A stretch of 64,000 nt of DNA, taken from the NCBI GenBank assembly GCA_014529385.2, contig CM043950.1:72144435-72208434 (forward strand), given 5' to 3'. The position numbers and the translations under genes were made by a program. Source of the DNA: Adiantum capillus-veneris (Eukaryota > Streptophyta > Polypodiopsida > Polypodiales > Pteridaceae). The notes below the pieces were generated by a model. It was not told the origin of the DNA. It saw only the letters and a list, made by a program, of their open reading frames with translations, and ran no database searches. Positions 11,737 through 22,903 of the stretch are shown in pieces (the stretch's first letter is position 1; each line of letters begins with the position of its first letter).

Positions 11737-12010
11737 CCCTATGGCTTGAAGGCTGTAGACTAGCCCAAATGCTTATGTGCCCTTTTAAAGACTCTATGTA
11801 ATCACCCTATATCTGTAAGATTTTAGGGTAGCCAAATGCTTTTGGGGGGTTCTATGTTGACACCCTATGGGCCTAAGGCTATAGAGTAACCCATATGCTT
11901 ATGTGCCCTTTTAGAGACTCGGTGTAATCACCCTACATCTGTAAGCTTGTAGGGTATCCCATTTTCTTTTGGGGGATTCTATGGCCCTAGGGCCATAGGG
12001 TGTCATGTCT
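11737..12010. repeat. Palindrome-rich tandem repeat, left block
   Basis: Two copies of a unit of about 126 bp start at 11737 and 11863 (CCCTATGG-x-CT/CC-AAGGCT, ATGCTTATGTGCCCTTTT, AATCACCCTA). They end in a perfect CTATGGCCCTAGGGCCATAG palindrome near 11981-12000. The motif is shared with the large arrays between 15220 and 22800. Copia A interrupts the block on its left. Confidence 0.8.
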
Positions 12011-12437
12011 ACGTACAAAGAACTCTATGATCCTCAAGTCATAGTGTATTCTTCCCAAACCTCATATGATCAATTAACTTTAAAGTATTACATAATATAT
12101 ATCTTATGACCATATATAAATGTAGAATTCTATTTACCAAAACATGACCATATATAGATGTAGAATTCTATTTACCAAAACATGACCATGTATAGATGTA
12201 GAATTCTATTTACCAAAACATGTCCATATAATATCATACACTTAAGTCTAATTCATTTATTGTGAAAAAACTCAAACTCACAAGTTCACATTTTTTCAAA
12301 GAAAATAAATTGAGAAAAATAACGAGCCAAACATCAATGTTTTTAATATCATGGGCAGATTTGAGATGGGAAAAATAAAATAAAATGACAACAATAATAA
12401 TATAAATATCAGTAATGTAATATCATGAGTGGCTAGC
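12011..12437. repeat. AT-rich 3' flank of the ParB-like gene with 38 bp x 3 minisatellite
   Basis: Three direct 38 bp copies lie at 12106-12143, 12144-12181 and 12182-12219 (ATGACCATATATA-ATGTAGAATTC core) with very few differences. The rest is AT-rich with no coding signal. It lies beyond the stop of the minus-strand gene, mirroring the minisatellite after the plus-strand gene. Confidence 0.85.
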
Positions 12438-15169
12438 TTAACCAGTTTCGTGTAAAATTTCTAGAATGGCCTCAGCACTTGCATCCAATGGTTCTTCAAT
12501 TTCTTCTTCCTCTAAATCCTTGGCATCGACTTTCTTTGTGTTATCCACACCTGCCCACCTTCTAAGATCAAGGTCTTCTTCCACTATGGAATGGAAAAGA
12601 GATTCCAATTGCGTCATTTAATCACTACATGCAACTGATATCACATTTCTCTGTTGTTGTAGTGCCTCTTTAGTCCCATATCCTAATAAGAAGATGTCTA
12701 TCACTTGATCATCTTCTTTGAGACATATGCATTTGATTTCACGACGTACCAAAAAGGATTTGGCCGTGGTCACAGCATCATACTCGTCGTCATTGATGCA
12801 GAGAGTATGCATTGGCTCCAACAATGACTCTTTAACACTAGAGTAGTTGGTGTACTGCTCTCCTTGACTGAAAAATTCCCAAACCCCAAAAATTACTTCG
12901 CGAAGAGCACATGTTTGGATGGTCTCTGATCCCATTAAGGAGCTCAAAGGTAGAACGTGCATTTCATACCATTTAGCTTTTTTAGAAATTGCCTTCTCTA
13001 GGGAAGTAGCATGCTGATACTTGACTAAGCCGGCAATTAAAAACTTTGATGGTTGATGTGCTACCCCACATACTCCATCAACTACTTTACCAAATTGGGC
13101 AACGCTCCAACCACTAGATGTAAGACTTTTGTGTGTTGTGTCTATGATGCAAACACCAACACGAATTTTAGAGCTATTCTCACTACAGAGAAACTCAATG
13201 CCTTCCAAATTCTTTCCAGCACACTTGATTGTCCATGGTAAAATGAATTGAAAACTAGAAGTGCCATTATTTTGTGCAATGATCCACTGCACATATCCCC
13301 TAGTGATCTAAGGAATTGGTTCTTTATCCTTTCCTTTTTGTAGAGGGATATTTAGCCATTGCGTACAACTCGTTAAGAGAGATTTGTAAATCTCATCTGT
13401 AATGTTATAATGAGACTTATATTTATCCCATGAACTAACTGCTATTGCTGATGGATCTATCTCTTTAAATGCCATCAACATTTGAGGCTCAAAAACCCTG
13501 GTTTTCTTTAAGACCGTTGCACGTGCAGTGAGGTCGAGCATGCCCGCTTGACGTGGTTGCTTCACTAAGCAGATCTTCTCATCTGCTAGCTCTTGTTGTA
13601 GTAGCTTGACATAATTATCTTCTAAACTATTTACGCATCTAAAGGTTTTTATGCTTGGTTGTCGCCCAAGAGTATTTGATGACTAATGCTTCTCCAAGAT
13701 GTGTATCCAGTGATCATAGATTTCATCATCGTACATGACCATGTGTGCTTCTTTGTTGGAAAATGGTTTATGGTTGAACACGATGTTCGCCTCATTTACA
13801 AAGGCCTTCAAAATAAAGAAAAGAAAATTAACTTTATTTCAAGACATATTTGTAACAAAAACAAGCATAGGGAAGTGGAACTTACATCCCAACCTGCTCC
13901 ACTCGGATCACTGACAAGAACACCTGCCTTGGGTTTTGCTGGATTAGAATATGCAAGCCATTGACTACGGCCATGCTTCAAGACCTCCACATAAGGCTGG
14001 TGTTTCTTTGCTGTTATTCTCTCCATGTTCTCCATTTTGGAAATTCAAACAGCCACCTCTTTCGGAGCGTCTACTAATATCCTTGCAGTTCTAAACTTGT
14101 AGAACTCTTTTCTCAAAGCATACTTAGTGTTGTTGTTACGCAAAAAAGCTCTAGCCTCTATGATGGAATGTTGACCAGCTAGAATCCAGTAGTGGTATGT
14201 TGATAGCTTGTCTCCATGCACTTCAGCTCTTTGTAAAGGCATTTTTGTAATTGGGTTATACGGCATCAAGTCTGTTGCATTGGAGACTGGCCTAGAGTGC
14301 CCTGCAAATTGCTTCAAGAGATATTTCACATATACATCTGACAATGGTCTACATCTATAGCCATCTGGTGCAAGGTTGCATTCCTCAATTGGGATCAATT
14401 GGGTAAACTATACATCAAATTTAAAATAGTGATCAATTTCGACGTATCCATCTAGCCCACTCTTAGAAGTTTTGACAACTTCTTTATCAATATCTTTTTC
14501 TTTGGGCTGTATAATAGAGTCCAACACAGCTAATGATGCTGAGTCCACAACCACTGCCACTGAGGGGGTTCCAACTGTTACGGTTGCAATTCCACTAGAA
14601 TCTCCTGCTTCTTGAGTCTGTAAGGGTATAACTGAACGATTTTCTTCGGCCACATTTCCACTATTTTCTCCAAGTGAGGGAGTCTGACTCTCCTTGAGTG
14701 TCTTAGATTGATTTGTTGTACCTGTGTCTTCATTCTTTCGCTTCTTATTCTTCTTTGTGCTTCTCAATTTACCTAAATATTTATTGACTTTCTTAAAGCC
14801 CTCAATATATAAGTCTATAAAGTTATCACTTGGAGTGTCGTCTTGAAGCTCCACCCATAATACTTTTGTCATTGTCACTCCTTCATAACCAACCTTCAGC
14901 AATTTTTGAGCAAAGGCCACATGCTCCAACAAGTAGGAGTCGCCATTGAGTGATTTTACTCCAAGGCATGGAGACATTTCAAGATCTGAACAATCTTTCT
15001 TTATCTCCTTGACAATACCACAGTCCTTGAAGGGCAATTGCTCTTTATCTTGAAAGAACAAGTGGACTTTCTCATCACTTCCACCATTTGGTAAGTGAAC
15101 ATCTAGATACCAAGAACTTGGTGTTGAGCCTGTTGCATCAACTGACTTTGAATTTCTCTTCTGAGACAT
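12438..15169 (-). pseudogene. Two-exon gene with ParB-like GQHS segment, partner of the DUF7869-like transposase
   Basis: Exon 1 is 15169-13886, the intron 13885-13683 (GTAAGT donor, TTAG acceptor, phase 0), and exon 2 13682-12438, about 842 codons. The start ATG at 15169 (MSQKRNS) lies 3 nt after a strong acceptor (TTTTTACAG), implying a leader intron. The order is: N-terminal region, a lysine-rich, Ser/Thr/Gln/Glu-rich linker, then PLSDVYVKYLLKQF and YHYWILAGQHSIIEA. The last two resemble the ParB/sulfiredoxin fold (a G-Q-H-[RS] loop after a strand). The second half I do not recognise; the tail is acidic. Four in-frame stops break it: TAG 14408-14410, TGA 14045-14047, TAG 13308-13310, TAA 12618-12620. 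Each fits one transition. The function is unknown; DNA binding or a nuclease-like role is inference from the fold resemblance. Confidence 0.72.
13683..13885 (-). other. Intron of the ParB-like gene
   Basis: On the minus strand the donor is GAT|GTAAGTTCC and the acceptor GCATTAG|TCATC. Both exon edges fall on codon boundaries, and the reading frame continues across with no shift. The length is 203 nt. Confidence 0.75.
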
Positions 15170-15219
15170 TTTCTGTAAAAATAATGACATATATTTAGAC
15201 AAGATGGATATTATTACAT

Positions 15220-18200
15220 CCATATGGACCTAGGGCCATATAGTCACCTCTATGTTAAACCATGTGGTCCTAGGTCCAAAGGGTGCCAACAAAATGGTTC
15301 TACAAGTGTACCTAGGCCACTCTATGGTAGTGTGATCACATGTTCCCTTATGACATTAGAGGACCCTCAAAGAAGTAGCCGCTGAATGGCCTAAATACCC
15401 CTTTAGAGCCTCTACACCAACACCATATGGTATCATGTGGTAGGGTCCCCTGCATGCTAGTAAGAACCTCTCTATGCTCTACATTGGCATCCTATGGCCC
15501 CAAGGCCACAAGGTGGCCACAATGTTTTAAAGAAACACTTCATAAGGATTTTCTGGTAACCTATGACCCCAGGGCCATATGGTGCTCTCCATGCAAGTAA
15601 AAACCACTATTTTCTCTATATTGAGGAGACCTTGTGGGATGAAGTCCATAAGGTCCCCTCTATGCTAGTAAGAACCTCTATTTACTCTATAATGGCACCC
15701 TATGGTCTGAAGGTCATAGGGTTCCCTCTGTGCTACTAAGAATATGTTTGTACTCTATGCTCTATCGTCTATGCTCTATGATCTATATTGAACCTATGGC
15801 CCCAAGACCACAAGGTGCCCTCATCGTTTCCAAAAACACCTCATTGTTTTGCTATGGCCCTAGGGCCATAGCTCTCTATGCCGATATAAAGCACCATGCT
15901 CTATATTAGCTCCCTAAGTCCTGAAGGCCATAGGGTTGGTCTCAAGGTCCCCAAGGGTGCTCTGTATGCCAATGAAAAATACTATTCGCTCTATATTGAG
16001 AAGACCTTGTGGGATGAAGGACATAGGAACCCTTCTATGATGGATTTTTGACAACCAATCCCCCTAGGTCAAGATGTTCTGTATGCTAGTAAAAACAGTA
16101 TTTGCTCTATATTGGCACCATGTGACTTGAAAGCCATATGGTCCCCTATATTCTAGTAAGAGCCTCTCCATGCTCTATATTGGCACCCTTTGGCCTGAAG
16201 GCCATAGGGTCTGATCTTTGCTAGTAAGAACTGATCTATGCTCTATATTGGCACCCTATGGCGTGAAGGCCATAGGGTCCCCTGTATGCTAGTAAGAACC
16301 TCTCTATGCTCTACACATCCGATGACCCCAAGTTGCCTTCTATGTTTTGAAGAAACCCTTCAGGAGTGTTTTTTGGCAACCTATGGACCCAGGGCCATAG
16401 GGTGCTCTCTATGCCATTGAACAACCCTCATTGTTTTGGTACCCTATCGCCCTAGGTATAAAGCACTATTTGGTCTCTCTATGCTAGTAAGAATTGATCT
16501 TTATTCTATATTGGAACCCTTTGGCTTGAAGGCCATAGGGGCCGCTGTGTGCTAGTAAGAACCGATCTATTCTCTATATTGGCACCCTAATTCAGGCAAT
16601 AGGGTCCCCTGTATGTTAGTAAGAACCTCTCTATGCTCTACACATACTATGACCCCAAGGGCACAAGGTGCCCTCTATGTTTTGAAGAAACCCTTCATGA
16701 TGGGTTTTTGGCAACCTATGGACCCAGGGCCATAGGGTGCTCTCTATGCTAGTAAAAACACTATTTGCTCTATATTGAGGAGACTTTGTGGGTTGAAGGC
16801 CATAGGTTCCCCTCTATGCTAGTGAGACCCTCTGTTTTCTCTATGTTGACACCCTGTGGCTTTAAGGCCATAAGGTTCCTTGTATGCTAGTAAGAAGCTC
16901 TCTATGCTCTATGCTCTATGCTCTATATTGACATCCTATGGCCCCAAGGCCACAAGGTGCCCTCATTGTTTTGAAAAAACCCTCAATGTTGTTTTGGCAC
17001 CCTATGGCCACATGTATAAAGCACTATTTGGTCTCTCTATGTTAGTAAGAACATATCAATGCTCTATATTGGCACCCTATAGCCTAAAGGCCATAGGGTC
17101 CCCCCTATGCTAGTAAGTAACTCTCTGTGTTATACACATCCTATATGCTTTGAAGAAACCCTTCATGAGGGTTTTTTGGCAACCTATGGACCCAGGGCCA
17201 TAGGATTCTCTGTATGCCATTGACGAGACCTTGTGGGCCGAAGGCCTTAGGGTCCCCTCTATGCTAGTAAGAACCTCCGTTTTGTCTACGTTGACACCCT
17301 GTGGCGTGAAGGCCATAGGGTTCCCTCTATGATAGTAAGAAGCGCTCTATGCTCTATGCTCTATGCTCTATACTCTATATTGACATCCTATGGCCCCAAG
17401 GCCACAAGGGCCCTCATAGTTTTGTAAAAACCCTCATTGTTTTGGTACATTATGCTCCCAGATATAAAACACTATTTGGTCTCTCTATACTAGTAAGAAC
17501 CGATCTATGCTCTATATTGGGACCTTATGGCATTCAGGCCATAGGGTCCTATGTATGCTAGTAAGAACCTCTCTATGCTCTACACATCTTATGACCCTAA
17601 GGGCACAAGGTGCCTTGTATGTTTTAAAGAAACCCTTCATGAGGGGTTTTTTGGCAACCTATGGACCCAAGGCCATAGGGTGCTCTCTATGCCAATAAAA
17701 AACACGAATTCTCTATATTGAGGAGACCTTGTGGACTGAAGGCCATAGGGTACCCTCTATGCTAGAACCTTTGTTTTCTCTATATTGACATCCTTTGGCT
17801 TGAAGGCCATAGGGTTCCCTCTATGGTAGTAAGAAGCTCTCTATGCTCTATGCTCTATGCTCTATATTGACATCCTATGGCCCCAAGGCCACAAGGTGCC
17901 CTCATTGTTTTGAAAAAACCCTCATTGTTTTGACACCTTATGGCCCCATGTATAAAGCACTATTTGGTCTCTCTATGCTAGTAACAACCTCTCTATGCTC
18001 TACACATCTTATGACCCTAAGGGCACAAGGTGTCATGTATGTTTTAAAGAAACCATTTATGACAATTTTTTGGCAACCTATGGACCCAGGTCCATAGGGT
18101 GCTTTCTATGCCAGTAAAAAACACTATTTTCTCTATATTGAGGAGACCTTGTGGGCTGAAGGACAAAGGGTCCTCTCTATGCTAGTAAGAACCTCTGTTA

Positions 18201-18320
18201 TCTCTATATTGACACCCTGTGGCCTGAAGGCCATAGGGTTCCCTCTATGGTAGTAAGAAGCTCTCTATGCTCTACATAGAGATCCTATGGCCCGAAGGCC
18301 ACAAGGTGCCCTCATTGTTT
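15220..18320. repeat. Palindrome array A (CTATGG..CCATAG units)
   Basis: About 3.1 kb of diverged units built on inverted pairs of the form CTATGGCC-x-GGCCATAG, joined by CTCTATGCTAGTAAGAACC and CTCTATGCTCTATATTG spacers. A higher-order unit holding CAACCTATGGACCCAGG recurs near 16375, 16715, 17180, 17650 and 18075, so it is a few hundred bp long. Many short frames inside the array repeat the same peptides (MLYALCSIL and similar) and are not genes. It starts right upstream of the minus-strand gene and, if the leader intron is real, lies within it. Confidence 0.88.
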
Positions 18321-19690
18321 CAGATGTAATGTAGGGCACCTTGTGACCCTAGGGAACATAGGGAATCCTATGGCCCTTGAGATTGTAGATTGTCACCCTA
18401 TGGCCCTTGGACCACAAGGTATTTAGATGGGATAGAGGGCATCCAAGGGCCCCAGGGTGCCCTACATACATAGGGTACACCATGGTGCATATTAACGGGC
18501 ACCATGGCAGCCCCATGCACCTAGGGCTCTAGGGCCATAGGATCTCCAAAAGGAACATAGGGAATCATATGGCCCTTGCCATTGTACATTGCCACCCTAT
18601 GGCACTTGGGCCATAGGGTCTTCAGATGAAACGTAGGGCACCTTGTGACCCTAGGGAAAATAGGGAATCCTATGGCCTTTCAGATTGTAGATTGTCACCC
18701 TATGGCCCTTGGGCCACAAGGTCTCTAGATGGGACGTAGGGCACCCTGTGATCCTATGGATATAGGGCCATATGATCTCCAAAAAAAATATATGGAACCC
18801 TATGGCCCTTGAGATTGTACAAATACACCCTATGGCCCTTGGGCCACAAGGTCTCAAGATGGACATAGGGCACCTTTTGATCCTATGGCCATAGGTTCCT
18901 TATGTTCCTTTTGGAGATTATATGGCGCTAGGGCCATAGGATCTTCAGAAGGAACATAGGGAACCGTATGGCCCTTGAGATTGTACATTGCCATCCTATG
19001 GCCCTTGGGCCACAGTGTCTCTTGATGGGACATAGGGCACCCTGTGATCCTATGTTCGTAGGGCCATATGTTCATTTTGGAGATCCTATGGCCCGAGGAT
19101 CATAGGATCTCCAAAAGGAACATAGGGAACCCTGTGATCCTATGTTCGTAGGGCCATATGTTCATTTTGGAGATCCTATGGCCCGAGGACCATAGGATCT
19201 TCAAAAGGAACATAGGGAACCCTATGGCCCTTGAGATTGTACATTCCCACACTATGGCCCTTGGGCCACAGGGTCTCCAATAGGTCACCCTTTGATCCTA
19301 TGTCCCTAGGTTCTTTATGTTGCTTTTGGAGATTCTATGGCCCTAGTGCCACCCTATCTCCCAAAGGAACATAGGGAACCCTATGGCCCTTAAGATTGTA
19401 CATTGCCACCCTAAGGCCCTTGGGCCACAAGGTCTCTAGATCGGACATAGAGCACCATGTGATCCTATGGCCATACTGCCATATATATGTTTTGAAGATC
19501 CTATGGCCCTATGGCCATAGGATCTTTAATAGGACATAGGGAACCCTATGACCCTTGAGATTGTACATTGGCACCATATGGCCAGATGGGACATTGGTCA
19601 CCTTATAGTACCATTTGAGACCACCCTATGGCCTTATGGTCATAGGGTGCCTTACGGCCATATGTTACTCTTAAGTATGAGGTGAAACCC
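18321..19690. repeat. Palindrome array B (GAGATTGTACATTGCC units)
   Basis: This array uses the same palindrome core but different spacers: GAGATTGTACATTGCCACC, GGGCCACAAGGTCTC and GGAACATAGGGAACC. The GATTGTA landmark recurs near 18380, 18683, 18813, 18977, 19234, 19393 and 19557, commonly about 110-260 bp apart. No coding potential. Confidence 0.88.
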
Positions 19691-19739
19691 TATGTAGCCA
19701 CACCCTGTCTGCGCTTCTAAATATTTGATGTCTAGTTTT

Positions 19740-20820
19740 ATTTTAGTGACTACAAATGAATTTAAGAAACTATATTACACCATATCTTACAAACACATAT
19801 AGTGTACACTTTCTTTCCCACCTTTTTGCCTCTTTTTTTTTCCCATCCTCCTGCAACTGAACCCTAATCCATCCTCATACAACAACGCGCTCTACTCGTC
19901 CTCTTACAACGCGTGCCGAACTCCCCACAACCCAATTACAGGTATCCATAGTTTCAGCATTTTCTGTAGTTATTGTCTTTTGTATTTGTAGGTTTATAAT
20001 TTTTTTTGTAATTAGAGATTTTTGGAGTTAGAGTTTTACAGTAATAGGTCACTTATGAGGAGTTTTGTGTTTTACAGATTTAGGTCCCTAATAAGAGTTT
20101 TTCGTTTTACAAATTTAGGTCTCTAATTAGTGTCTTCTGTTTTATATTTTTAGGTCTCTAATTAGAGTATTCTGTATTACAGTTTTAGATCTCTAATCAG
20201 ATATTTTTCTATTTTATAGTTCTAAAGTCTACAGTTTTATAGTTTTAGAGATGTAATTAATGATTTTTGTTTATTGTTTTAAAGAGAGGTGATTCACAAC
20301 TTAGCTAAAACGTAATTAGATTAAGAACAGTTAAAACAGAATTAAGCAAAAAGATTAGGGTTTCTACAGGTTACCTTTCAGTAAATCTGTGTTTGATAAA
20401 CCGGCTGCAACAGTAGCAAGCAGTCACTTAGGTGTGTTTAGGCCGCGACGATGATGGTAACAGATCTATGTTTGGGAGGTCGCGACATCAATCCTTCTGT
20501 TGAAGGTTGTGGCGATGGCTTCGCGCAGATTTGTGTGTGCATCGCAACGATGGCATAGAACTTTATGCGTAGGGAGAGAGGGAGAGAGAGACAGAGAAAG
20601 ACAAGCTCTGTGCAGGTTTCTGTGTAGGTTTCGAGCAAGAAACGAGAGAGAGAAAGAGAGCGACAACGCAAAAAAAATCATGGTAGAGAGAGAAAGAGAG
20701 AGATAAGGTTAGTTAGGTTAGGTTAGAAATTCAAAATTCAAATTTTGAATGTAGGGGTTGTTCTCACGGGTTTGCAGTCGAGATTACTAGAGTTCTAGGC
20801 TTTGTGCGAAAATGAGACAT
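19740..20820. promoter_or_regulatory. Probable divergent promoter and leader region
   Basis: This is the only long repeat-free block between the two genes. On the + strand 19810-19941 is pyrimidine-rich and ends in TTACAG|GTATCC, a possible leader exon and donor for the plus gene. On the - strand 20720-20440 is also strongly CT-rich (GAGA-rich as printed), as plant leaders often are, and could be the first exon of the minus gene. If so, the two transcripts overlap head to head. TTAGGTTAGG-type repeats lie at 20708-20727. There is no clear TATA box. Positions are inferred. Confidence 0.4.
20030..20280. repeat. Degenerate tandem repeat of about 35 bp
   Basis: Roughly six to seven diverged units read TTTTACAGATTTAGGTCTCTAATTAGAGT-like, with starts near 20069, 20105, 20139 and 20174. 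Several carry TTTTACAG, similar to a splice acceptor. The block is AT-rich and non-coding. Confidence 0.7.
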
Positions 20821-21180
20821 AGCTCGTCGGCTCCGAAATTGAAAGAGCTTTTCCAAAAAAAAAAAAAAAGCTGGTGAAAGGATTTGTCAATGTCCATATC
20901 TTTGTAGTACGAGTGGAATGACACCCATGAAGCAAAATTTGACTCCAGAATCAAAATCTGCATAGTAAAAAATACACTAAAAATAGCTAAATTTTAAAAA
21001 AATTATCCCAAAAAATTGTGCGCTATTTTTTTGTCCGATATCAATAAGTGTATTTGAAAATCCATTATGACAAAGTTTGTCATAGCGTAAATTTTTTTAA
21101 TTAATTTTTAATGATTGTTTAATTATTTTTTAAATTTATGCCACTTGCGGATATCCCTTGAATGGCCGAAATTATTATGA
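20821..21180. other. AT-rich spacer, no feature seen
   Basis: An A15 run near 20856 and AT-rich unique sequence without reading frames or recognisable motifs. Confidence 0.5.
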
Positions 21181-21189
21181 AGACACCTC

Positions 21190-22530
21190 AGCCACCCTTG
21201 GGCTCACATCATAGGACAGCAATGTTGGAGGTCAAGGATCAAAGCGTGCACTCAGTTCCATTTGAAAATCCTATGTCCTAGGGTTTTCTTCTTCTATCTT
21301 GTGAGATCCTTGTGGCCCTACGGTGGCAATGTGAAAGCTTGTGGACCTAGGGACATAGGGTGGCAATGTATAAGCTCAAGAGCCATAAGTTGCCCTATAT
21401 TCCATTTGGAAATCCTATGGCCCTAGGGTTTAGGGGCGACAATGGATAAGCTCCAATACATAGCCCTATGTTCTAGTTGGAGATCCTATGGCCCTAGGTC
21501 CATGACAATGTATAAGCTCAAGAGCCATACGTTGCCCTACTTTCTAGTTGGAGATCCTATGGCCCTAGGGTCATGGGGTGGCAATATGTAAGCTCAAGGG
21601 CCATAGGGTGCCACATGTCCCATATGGAGATCCTACGGCCCTAGGGCCATGGGGTGGCAATGCATAAGCTCAATGGCCATACATTGCCTATGTTCCATTC
21701 GGAAATCCTATGGCCCTAGGGTAATGGGGTGGCAATGTATAACCTCAAGGGCTATACATTGTCTATGTTCGATTTGGAAATCCTATGGCCCTAGGGTAAT
21801 GGGGTGGCAATGTATAAGCTCAAGGTCCATAGGGTGCCACATGTCCCATATAGAGATCCTATGGCCCTAGGGCCATGGGGCTACATTGATATCTTGGCCA
21901 CCCTTGAACCCGCACCCTTGAGCTTAGGGGCCTTAGGTTCTCTTACTGTATGTTGTGAGATCTTGTGGCCCTAGGGCCATAGGGTGGCAATGTATAAGCT
22001 CAAGGGCCATACATTGCCTATGTTCCATTTGGAAATCCTATGGCCCTAGGGTCATGGGGTGGCAATGTATAAGCTCAAGGGCCATAGGGTGCCACATGTT
22101 CCATATAGAGATCCTATAGCCCTAGGGACATGGGTCTGCATTGATATCTTGGCCACCTTTGACATCTTGGCCATAGGTTTTCTTTTTGTATGTTTTGAAG
22201 TCTTGTGGCCCTAGGGCGATAGGGTGTCAATGTATAAGCTCAAGGGCCATACGTTGTCCTATGTTCCATTTGGAAATCCTATGGCCATAGACCCATGGCG
22301 TTGCAATGTATAAGCTCAAGGGCCATACATTGCCGTATGTTTCATATGCCGATCCTATGGCCCTAGGGTCATGGGGTTTCAATGTAATCTCAAGGGCCAT
22401 ACATTGTCTTATGTTTCATTTGGAGATCTTATGGCCCTAGGGTCATGGGGTGCCATAGGATGTATATATACTTGACATGAAACTCCCTATGGCCTTAGGG
22501 CCATAGGATGTATTTATGCTTGACATGAAA
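21190..22530. repeat. Palindrome array C (GGCAATGTATAAGCTCAAGG units)
   Basis: Repeats combine GGCAATGTATAAGCTCAAGG, CCATAC-TTGCC, TTCCATTTGGAAATCC and CTATGGCCCTAGGGTCATGG, in short alternating units of roughly 90-100 bp and larger blocks with TTGATATCTTGGCCACC. The palindrome core is shared with arrays A and B but the spacers differ. Confidence 0.87.
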
Positions 22531-22800
22531 GTCCGTGAGGTGATCTTGAGGACAACCCTAAGGCCTGAAGGCCTTAGGGAGATAATATAGAGCAAATATG
22601 CTTTATACCAGCATAGAGAGCTATGGCCCTGGGGCCATAGAAAAACAATGAGGGTTTTTTGGAAACAATGAGGGCGCCTTGTAGTCTAGGGGCCATAGGA
22701 AGTCAATATAGACCATAGAGCATAGATGATAGAGCATACATCACAAAGAGATTCTTAGTAGCATAGAGGGAACCCTATGACCTTTAGGCCAGAGGGTGCT
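22531..22800. repeat. Palindrome array D, inverted copy of array A type
   Basis: The units read TTCTTAGTAGCATAGAGGG, CCAGCATAGAGAGCTATGG and AACAATGAGGG, which are reverse complements of array A spacers (CCCTCTATGCTAGTAAGAA and so on). Array A lies next to the minus gene and array D next to the plus gene, so relative to its own gene each block has the same orientation. The result is a large imperfect inverted repeat around the whole intergenic region. Confidence 0.8.
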
Positions 22801-22903
22801 TGTCATGAAACACATACGTACTTGTTATGCTTTATGATACGTAATTCAATATACTCTGCAAGCGGTTTGTTTAACAATTATTCTTGTAAATCTTCTTGCA
22901 GGT

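Noticed and set aside
16238-19288. Many 60-85 codon frames inside the palindrome arrays (MLYIGTLW, MLYALCSIL, MSILRPCGP and similar)
   Set aside because: They repeat the same peptides on both strands because the DNA is repetitive, and they have no domain or start context.
20438-20706. Overlapping frames on both strands with Arg/Glu or Ser/Leu repeats
   Set aside because: Low-complexity GAGA sequence; better read as a pyrimidine-rich leader on the minus strand.
15220-22800. Possible CRISPR array because of palindromic repeats with spacers
   Set aside because: The units diverge and vary in length, there are no cas genes, and the setting is a plant nuclear genome.
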